15,943 nt of DNA from a bacterium (GTDB taxonomy: Bacteria > Myxococcota_A > Bradymonadia > UBA7976 > UBA1532): the NCBI GenBank assembly GCA_030424955.1, contig JAUHVS010000056.1, positions 1-15,943 on the forward strand, in the 5' to 3' direction. Shown here piece by piece: positions 7,103-12,944 of the stretch. Numbering within the stretch: the first letter of the stretch is position 1; every line of letters begins with the position of its first letter. The notes below the pieces were generated by a model. That model saw nothing but the letters and a program-made list of their open reading frames with translations. It made no database searches and had not been told where the DNA came from. Both the position numbers and the translations under genes were made by a program.

Positions 7103-10100
7103 TCGGGCAGCGTCCAGGTCAGGGTGTACACGTTGCGGGCGTCCAGGAAGCCATCGACCCGGATCAGCAGATCCCCGGGGGCTGCCAACATGAACTCGGC
7201 CACCTCGGGGGCCGCCTCGGTACGGCTCTCGCCCAGCAGCGCCTCGCCGGCGCCGTCAAACACCTGCAGGTCCAGATCGCCTGCGGCGCCGTCAAAGGCG
7301 AGGGTCACCGTGACGGCGCCCGCCGCCGCCACCGGCAGCCGGTACCAGTCCTCGGTGAAGGCGCAGATCACGGCGTCTTCGAGTTGGCCATCCTCGGCCA
7401 CCAGCGGGGTCGGCGTGCGGGGCCCCTCGTTGCTGCGCGGATCATCGTCCACGCAGGCGGCCACCACCGACAGGGCGGCCCCCGCCACGTTGTTGCCAGG
7501 GCGCAGATCGGCCACGTCGCGCTCGGGATCGACCTCGACCAGCACGAACTGCGCCCCACCTGGGGCGTCGTCGGGCACCGTCAGGCGCTGGCTGAACTGC
7601 ACCGTCTGGGCCCCGGGCAGCGCGGGCACGCGGCCCTCGCCCAGCACCCGGTCGTCGGCGGACACCCGCTCGTCGGCCGACAGCACGTAGCGCACCAGCA
7701 CGTTCACCGCGCCATCGCCGCGGCGGTTCGCCACGGTGGTGGTGACCCGCAGATCCTGGCCCGCCTCGGCCTCTGCCGCCGACAGCGACACCTCGGTGAC
7801 CTCCAGATCGATCCCGCTGACGCCGGCCACCGTGAGGCTGTAGGCCACCGCGTCGTCGGCCTGCACGCTCACCCGCAGCAGGTACACGCCGTTGCTCGCG
7901 GCCTCGTGGGTGATGCGCCGGCCGTCCTCATCGATGAGCGCGCCGTCCGGGCCGAAGAGCGCGATGCGCGCCCCCGCGGCGCCCGAGGCCACCTGGAAGC
8001 TCACGGTGTTGCCCACCGGGATGTTGAACCGGAACCAGTCCTCGTCGCCGGCGCACAGCACGAGGTCGTGGGCGCCGTCGGGCAGCAGGGCGGCGGCCTC
8101 GCGGGCGCCGTTGGGCTCAAAGCCATCGTCAGCGCACGCGTCGGCGTCCCCCAGGGTCAGGGTCAGCTGGTAGGTGTTGTCGACGTTGAGGGCGTCCCCT
8201 GCGCTCAGGTGCACCCGCACGAAGTAGCGCCCATCGGCGGGCGCGCGCAGGAGCGCCACCGACTCGACGTCGCGGAAGCCCGCGCTCTGGTCGAGCACGG
8301 TCGCGCCGTCGGTGTCGTACAGCGTCAGCTCCAGATCGCCGTCGTCGTTGGTGAACTGCACCTCGGCGTCGATGCGCTGGCCCGCCACCACGTCGACCGC
8401 GTACCAGTCGTCGTCGCCGCGGCAGCTCGCCAGCCCCGGGTACACGCCGGGCAAGAGCACCGCCGGTCCGGTCGCCACCGACCCCTCCAACCCGCTCCCG
8501 TTCGGCTCGAACGGGTCCGCCGGGCACGCCTGATCGGCGTCCACCCGCAGCTCACCGAGGCCGACGTTGTTGTCCTCGTTGGCCTCGTCGATCGCGCCCT
8601 CGCTGTCGGCGGTGACCTGCAGGGTGTAGCGACCGTCGGGCAGCAGCCGGGGCAGGTCGATGCGCACCTCGCCCGGGCGCGTCGCGCCGCCGGCCAACGC
8701 CTCGGCGGGGTGCGTGCCGAGCTCGATGGCCGCGCCGCCGGCCGCGGGCAGCAGCGCCACGGCCATCGACTGCGGGGGCGCCTCGGCGGTCCCCCCGTTC
8801 ACCAGCTCGTAGCGCACGGCCACCGTCGACCCTGCCTCGACGACGCCGGGCAGCGCCTGCACCGCCCGCACCCGCAGGTCCGGGGCGTCCGCCGGCGCCA
8901 CGAGCGAGACCGACAGCGCATAGGCCACTGGGGCGTCCGCGGTGATCGCGAGGTAGAGCGTGCGCGCCTCGGCTACGGGTGCCACGAAGGCCAGCAGCCC
9001 CGCCGCCACCGCCTCGCCCTCGGCCACCAGCGCGTCGCTGTCATCCACCACCCGCAGGCGCGGCTGGCCACCGTCGGGCGCGGGCGTCAGGGTCACCTCC
9101 AAGGTGGTGCCCGCCGCCACGTCGACCTCGAACCAGTCCGCGTCGTCGCAGAGCGCCAGCCCGTCGGACACACCGGCGGGCAGGGCCCGCGCCTGGCCCC
9201 GCACGTCGTTGGGCTCGTTGGCCTGATCCTCCGCGCAGCCCCCCATGGCGCCATTGACCACCAGCGGGCTGGCCGCGAACGCGGCGTTGTTGGCCTCGTC
9301 CCGCTCGCCGGTCAGGCGGTTCGCCGGATCGGCCACCACGATGACCTGCCAGGCGGCCACGGCCTGATCCAGGCTGTCGGGCACCACCACCGCGCGGGAC
9401 ACGTCCGTGCCGCCGTTGGCCTCGATGCTCGGCACGGCGAACACGTCCAGCACGGGGTCATCGCCGTCCAGGCGCGCGTCGGCGCTGAGGACGATCGCCA
9501 CGTCAAACCCACCGGTGGGATCGGAGCCCGGGTTCTCAATGCGGGCGGTGACCGTCAGCTCAGCGCCCGCGTCCACCTGCGCGGGCGCGAAGTCGGTGCC
9601 GGTCGCCACCAGGTCAAAGTCCGGCTCACCGCCGAGGGCAAGGGGCCGCTGCAGCGTGCGCTGGTTGTTGGTCGGGTTGACGTCGTCGGTGGCGCCCCCA
9701 GGATCAGCCTCCGCGCGGATCTGGTAGGTGCCCTGGCTCAGCCGCTGGTTGATGGGCAGCTGTAGATCGAAGGTCTCCTCGGCCCCGGCCGCCAGGCCCG
9801 CCAGGTTCAGCGAGCGCAGCTGTACGGTCTCGCCCGCCCCCGTCGGCACGGCGAACAGCCGCACCACGAAGCTGCGCACCACGTCGGTGTCGCCCCGGTT
9901 GACCAGTCGAACCTGGCCGGTCAACGCCTGGCCCCAGAAGGCCTGATCCTCGTTGATCTCCAGGGCGGCGAGGGCCAGGTCCACGCCCGCCACCTCACCC
10001 GGCTCGGCCAGCTCGATCTCACCGGGCCAGCCGCGCACGTTGTTGTCCTCGCGCTGCTCGGCCACCGCCTCATCAGCGTCGGCCACGAGCAGCAGGGACC

Positions 10101-11100
10101 AGCGCCCCGTCGCGCCCTCTGCCGGCAGGTCCAGCAGATCTTCAAAGGTGTCCTGGTCTCCAGCGCCCAGGGCGAACCCACCGCGCTGGCCGACGGGCAG
10201 ATCCTCGGGATCAAACAGGGCGTCTCGGCTCAGGTACAGGCGGTAGCCGGCGATGGCCACCGGGGCGTTGCCCAGGTTGGTCATGCACACCTGAACGGGC
10301 AGCTGATCGCCCATCTGCACCACGGGCACCTGGCCCGCGGGCAGCGCCTCGAAGGCCGGGATCGTCAGCCCACAGGGCACCAGATCGGGCCCGTTGTCGG
10401 TGGGGTTGCGCACCTGCAGCGAGAAGGACGCGAAGGCCGCGTTGTCCACGCGGTTGGCGTCACCGATGCGCGCGTCCGGATCGGCCACGACGCCCACAAA
10501 CCAGTCGCCGCTCGGCAGCGAGTCGGGCAGGTCGAAGCTGAAGGTGCCCCCCGCCTCGGCCTCGCCGGCGACGTACCGCTGCTCGAACACCACCACGTCG
10601 GCCGGGTCGAAGGCGGCATCGGCCGACACGAACACCTGCAGCCGCCACGGCGCGGCGGGATCGGCCCCAGCGTTGCGGAGTCGCCACGTGGCCTCGATGC
10701 GCTCGCCCCCCTGCACCCGGCGGGGCTGGAAGCCCACGTCCTCCACCACCAGATCGGCAGAGGGCGCGAGGGTGAAGCGCTCAGTGGCCTTGCCCTGGGC
10801 CCCGCCCGCCTGCACCGCGACCTCGATGGTGTGCTCACCCGGGGTCGTGAAGGTGTGCGTCGGCGTGGCCTCGTCGCTCTCGGCCCCATCGCTGAAGGCC
10901 CAGGCGTAGGCGTACTCGGCCTCCAGAGGGCCGTTGTTCGGCGCCCGCAGCGCCACGGTCAGCGGCGCGTTGCCCACCAGCTCCGGCTCGGCGCTGATCC
11001 GCACATCAAAGGTGGCCGGCGCTGCCCCGTCATCACAGCCGCCGAGGCTGGCGAACAGGAGCGCTGCAGCGGCCAAGGGACCGCGGCGAACGAGTGACAT
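7099..11100 (-). CDS. large lipoprotein with PKD, CARDB and PPC domains
   Basis: A 1333-residue exported lipoprotein. Residues 1-21 form a lipoprotein signal peptide ending in a lipobox (ASLGGC), with C22 as the lipidated cysteine. Domains follow in this order: PKD (about 30-112, with WAFSDG and THTFTTPGEH), CARDB (116-233, 238-366, 373-489, 495-616), PPC (620-736), CARDB (740-856), two PPC (858-984, 988-1093), CARDB (1097-1213) and PPC (1215-1332). Each CARDB ends in an Asn-rich motif such as EDNN; each PPC has a D-W-F/Y core. CARDB and PKD domains are associated with cell-surface adhesion and spacing; PPC domains usually flank secreted peptidases, but no peptidase is present here. The start at 11098-11100 is chosen because the signal peptide begins there and GAGAGGG precedes it; the open frame upstream (to 11235) lacks such features. 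The two residues after C22 are Asp, so the final membrane is uncertain. A surface or periplasmic scaffold or binding role is inferred. Confidence 0.92.
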   Translation of the reverse strand: MSLVRRGPLAAAALLFASLGGCDDGAAPATFDVRISAEPELVGNAPLTVALRAPNNGPLEAEYAYAWAFSDGAESDEATPTHTFTTPGEHTIEVAVQAGGAQGKATERFTLAPSADLVVEDVGFQPRRVQGGERIEATWRLRNAGADPAAPWRLQVFVSADAAFDPADVVVFEQRYVAGEAEAGGTFSFDLPDSLPSGDWFVGVVADPDARIGDANRVDNAAFASFSLQVRNPTDNGPDLVPCGLTIPAFEALPAGQVPVVQMGDQLPVQVCMTNLGNAPVAIAGYRLYLSRDALFDPEDLPVGQRGGFALGAGDQDTFEDLLDLPAEGATGRWSLLLVADADEAVAEQREDNNVRGWPGEIELAEPGEVAGVDLALAALEINEDQAFWGQALTGQVRLVNRGDTDVVRSFVVRLFAVPTGAGETVQLRSLNLAGLAAGAEETFDLQLPINQRLSQGTYQIRAEADPGGATDDVNPTNNQRTLQRPLALGGEPDFDLVATGTDFAPAQVDAGAELTVTARIENPGSDPTGGFDVAIVLSADARLDGDDPVLDVFAVPSIEANGGTDVSRAVVVPDSLDQAVAAWQVIVVADPANRLTGERDEANNAAFAASPLVVNGAMGGCAEDQANEPNDVRGQARALPAGVSDGLALCDDADWFEVDVAAGTTLEVTLTPAPDGGQPRLRVVDDSDALVAEGEAVAAGLLAFVAPVAEARTLYLAITADAPVAYALSVSLVAPADAPDLRVRAVQALPGVVEAGSTVAVRYELVNGGTAEAPPQSMAVALLPAAGGAAIELGTHPAEALAGGATRPGEVRIDLPRLLPDGRYTLQVTADSEGAIDEANEDNNVGLGELRVDADQACPADPFEPNGSGLEGSVATGPAVLLPGVYPGLASCRGDDDWYAVDVVAGQRIDAEVQFTNDDGDLELTLYDTDGATVLDQSAGFRDVESVALLRAPADGRYFVRVHLSAGDALNVDNTYQLTLTLGDADACADDGFEPNGAREAAALLPDGAHDLVLCAGDEDWFRFNIPVGNTVSFQVASGAAGARIALFGPDGALIDEDGRRITHEAASNGVYLLRVSVQADDAVAYSLTVAGVSGIDLEVTEVSLSAAEAEAGQDLRVTTTVANRRGDGAVNVLVRYVLSADERVSADDRVLGEGRVPALPGAQTVQFSQRLTVPDDAPGGAQFVLVEVDPERDVADLRPGNNVAGAALSVVAACVDDDPRSNEGPRTPTPLVAEDGQLEDAVICAFTEDWYRLPVAAAGAVTVTLAFDGAAGDLDLQVFDGAGEALLGESRTEAAPEVAEFMLAAPGDLLIRVDGFLDARNVYTLTWTLPE
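7105..10755 (-). repeat. ten-domain CARDB/PPC repeat array within the lipoprotein
   Basis: Coding repeat array: six CARDB units of about 115-130 residues and four PPC units of about 105-127 residues. Four CARDB units (1, 2, 4 and 6) carry a recurring L/V-S-x-D-x3-(D)-x2-D segment: VSADAAFDPAD, LSRDALFDPED, LSADARLDGDD and LSADERVSADD. Each PPC starts with a Cys in an acidic segment and has a second Cys 27-34 residues later, just before D-W-F/Y. The last seven domains read as three CARDB-PPC modules with one extra PPC. The copies are divergent, so this is an old duplication and not a recent DNA repeat. Confidence 0.8.
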
Positions 11101-11174
11101 GGGCTGACCCTCTCTGTGACACCAGGTGGACGCCGGGGCAGGCCCGACGCCCGAAAACGATGCGCGCGCCCAGA

Positions 11175-11186
11175 CCGAAGCTTCGG
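11175..11186. repeat. perfect 12-bp palindrome CCGAAGCTTCGG in the divergent intergenic region
   Basis: A gapless palindrome of mixed composition lies between the lipoprotein start (11100) and the plus-strand membrane protein start (11368). It is 75 bases upstream of the lipoprotein ATG. It could be an operator for the lipoprotein unit or for both directions. No convincing minus-strand promoter hexamers were found around it, so the role is inferred from position only. Confidence 0.35.
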
Positions 11187-11291
11187 GCACACGAACCCGC
11201 GGCGGACGATACCCAGCGCGCTGGCCGTCGGGCAAGGCCCGCCCCCGCGCTCACCCACGCCTGCGGCCGCTCGATACGCAGGGTGAAAGCC

Positions 11292-11320
11292 TTGACCGTC
11301 CACTGGGCCCAAGATAGGTT
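11292..11320 (+). promoter_or_regulatory. candidate sigma-70-type promoter for the plus-strand membrane protein gene
   Basis: TTGACC (11292-11297, five of six to the -35 consensus) is followed after 17 bases by TAGGTT (11315-11320), which keeps the T, A and final T of TATAAT. Transcription would begin near 11327 and give a leader of about 40 bases before the TTG start at 11368. The flanking sequence (AAGATAGGTT) is less GC-rich than its surroundings. Confidence 0.5.
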
Positions 11321-11357
11321 CGCCCAGCACGTTTTGCGCCAACCCGACAGCGCCGCT

Positions 11358-11362
11358 GGAGG
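11358..11362 (+). promoter_or_regulatory. Shine-Dalgarno GGAGG that selects a TTG start
   Basis: GGAGG is five bases before TTG at 11368-11370. The alternative GTG at 11362-11364 begins inside this ribosome-binding site and so could not be served by it. The TTG start gives MSDEGKKPGLRD as the N-terminus. Confidence 0.7.
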
Positions 11363-11367
11363 TGCCC

Positions 11368-12756
11368 TTGAGCGACGAGGGAAAGAAGCCGGGACTTCGC
11401 GATCTCAGCGATCTCAAGGCCCGACTTGGCATGTTGAACACTGGCGCGGGCACCCGCCCGCCCGGTCCGGCCGCCCCCCCGGCGCCGAACCCGTTCGCGC
11501 CCAGGCCCACGCCCTCCGCGCCCCCAGGGCCGGTGGACCTCCAGGCTGATCCCGATATGGACATCGGCGCCGACACGGCCATCGTCCGGATCGCGCCCCT
11601 CGAGCCGGCATCGTCGACGCCGGCCCCCCCCGCCCCCGCGCCGGTCTCTGCCGCGCCGGTGGCTGCGCCCGCCCCGGCGCCCGCCCCCATGGGCCTGGAC
11701 CTGGGCGGCGACCTCTTCGCTGCGCCGAAGCCCACCCCTGCGCCTGCCCCAGCGGCTGCGCCGGTCCAGGCCGCCGCGCCTGTGTTCGCCGAGACGCGCC
11801 GGCCCGGCCAGCCCGAGCCCACGCCGCAGGCGGGCGCCGAGTTCGCCCACCCACTGCACCAGGGCGCCTACCGCGAAGCCGCGGCCCCGGTAGACCTGAG
11901 CGCCGCCGAGGAAGAGGCCTTGGCCTCCTTCGAGGGCAAGCAGGCTGGGGTGCGCCCGATCATGGCCATCTCGATGACCCTCGGGGCGGCCCTGATCACC
12001 GCTGTCTTCGGGTTCGCCATCGGCAACAACCGCTCCGTGCGGCAGCGGATCAACCAGCAGATCGACGCCTCGATCATGGTGAAGGACCGCATGCTGCCGG
12101 TGCTGGAGCGCCTCAACGAGGTGGCCCCCATCATCGAGGCGCTGGCGGCCGGCAAGAGCAAGGTCGACTGGGCGAAGAACAACGCGATCCCCACCGACCT
12201 ACCGGACGTGCAGGGGGGCTTCCTGCTGTCGACGCCGGTGCCGCTGGAGCAGAAGCTCTCGAAGAACATGGCCCGCGCCGTGGCTGATCTGCAGGGGCTG
12301 TTCCTGGCCCTCAACTATCACCGCACGGCGACCATGAACCGCGACAAGGCTGAGCTGAACGCCCTCGAGAAGGGCGACAGCTTCGCGCAGTTCCAGCAGT
12401 ACGCCGTGTACTCGAAGCCCCGCGACCCGAAGGATCCGGCCGTCCAGAAGGGCATCCCCCCGAGCGGTCGCGTGGTCGCGCTGGTGGGCAAGGCCGAGGC
12501 CCGTGCCGATGGCGAGGGCTACGCGATCCCCATCCGGAAGCGCGAGTCCGAGCAACCCGAGCTGGTGGTGGTCGAGGGCATCACCCTCCTGCCCAAGACC
12601 GACCTCCTGGGCTCCGGCAAGGCCAACGCCCTCACCGAGTACACGCGGCGCGTTGAGGATCTGAAGAACCGGCTCGACAGCATCAAGCCGTATCGCAAGG
12701 CCCTTGAAGAGCAGCTCAAGATGCAGGCGTCGCGCGAGAAGGTCTTCGCGCTCTGA
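11368..12756 (+). CDS. single-pass membrane protein with Pro/Ala-rich N-terminus, function unknown
   Basis: A 462-residue protein that I cannot assign to a named family. In order: a short N-terminal motif KKPGLRDLSDLKARLG (6-21), predicted helical; a Pro/Ala-rich low-complexity linker (about 28-158); an acidic stretch (LSAAEEEALASFEG, about 177-190); one membrane helix (about 196-219, from PIMAISMTLG to VFGFAIG); and a mostly helical C-terminal part with coiled-coil character at 225-260 and 420-455 (YTRRVEDLKNRLDSIKPYRK). A Lys/Arg-rich N-terminal helix joined by a disordered Pro/Ala linker to a membrane anchor suggests a tether or adaptor. Topology is unclear because basic residues lie on both sides of the helix, slightly more after it (R222, R225, R227). 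The gene is divergent from the lipoprotein unit and convergent with the next gene. The TTG start is set by GGAGG upstream. Confidence 0.85.
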   Translation: MSDEGKKPGLRDLSDLKARLGMLNTGAGTRPPGPAAPPAPNPFAPRPTPSAPPGPVDLQADPDMDIGADTAIVRIAPLEPASSTPAPPAPAPVSAAPVAAPAPAPAPMGLDLGGDLFAAPKPTPAPAPAAAPVQAAAPVFAETRRPGQPEPTPQAGAEFAHPLHQGAYREAAAPVDLSAAEEEALASFEGKQAGVRPIMAISMTLGAALITAVFGFAIGNNRSVRQRINQQIDASIMVKDRMLPVLERLNEVAPIIEALAAGKSKVDWAKNNAIPTDLPDVQGGFLLSTPVPLEQKLSKNMARAVADLQGLFLALNYHRTATMNRDKAELNALEKGDSFAQFQQYAVYSKPRDPKDPAVQKGIPPSGRVVALVGKAEARADGEGYAIPIRKRESEQPELVVVEGITLLPKTDLLGSGKANALTEYTRRVEDLKNRLDSIKPYRKALEEQLKMQASREKVFAL

Positions 12757-12771
12757 TCGCCTCCGGCTGCG

Positions 12772-12788
12772 CACGCCAGCCCGGCGTG
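12772..12788 (+). terminator. weak hairpin after the plus-strand membrane protein gene
   Basis: CACGCC (12772-12777) and GGCGTG (12783-12788) form a six-base GC stem with a five-base loop, starting 15 bases after the TGA at 12754-12756. A flanking G-T pair could add one step. There is no T-run, so it is at best a non-canonical terminator or a 3'-end stabilising stem. The rest of the convergent 188-base gap shows only short GC palindromes. Confidence 0.3.
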
Positions 12789-12944
12789 TCAGCGACCCCG
12801 ACCGCGCGGCGGCCGCTTGCCGGCCCTGCCCGCCCCGCCACCCACGGGCGAGCGTTCAACCCAGCCTTACACAGCGTCATCGGCCGTCGTGAACGGGCCC
12901 GCCGGTGGGGCTCGCTCGCCCGCGGGTGGTCGCTGAGGCGGCGG

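Noticed and set aside
7384..9765. A 793-codon open frame on the plus strand opposite the lipoprotein gene.
   Set aside because: It is antisense to a gene with clear domains, its product is rich in His, Arg, Gly and Val without any recognisable domain, and very GC-rich genes commonly leave an open opposite frame because stop codons are rare.
11101..11235. A 45-residue upstream extension of the lipoprotein.
   Set aside because: It would bury the lipoprotein signal peptide and lipobox in the interior of the protein, and the ATG at 11098-11100 has its own GAGAGGG ribosome-binding site.
12908..12921. GGGC/GCCC hairpin considered as a terminator for the 886-residue protein gene.
   Set aside because: A four-base stem with a six-base loop and no T-run is expected by chance at this GC content.
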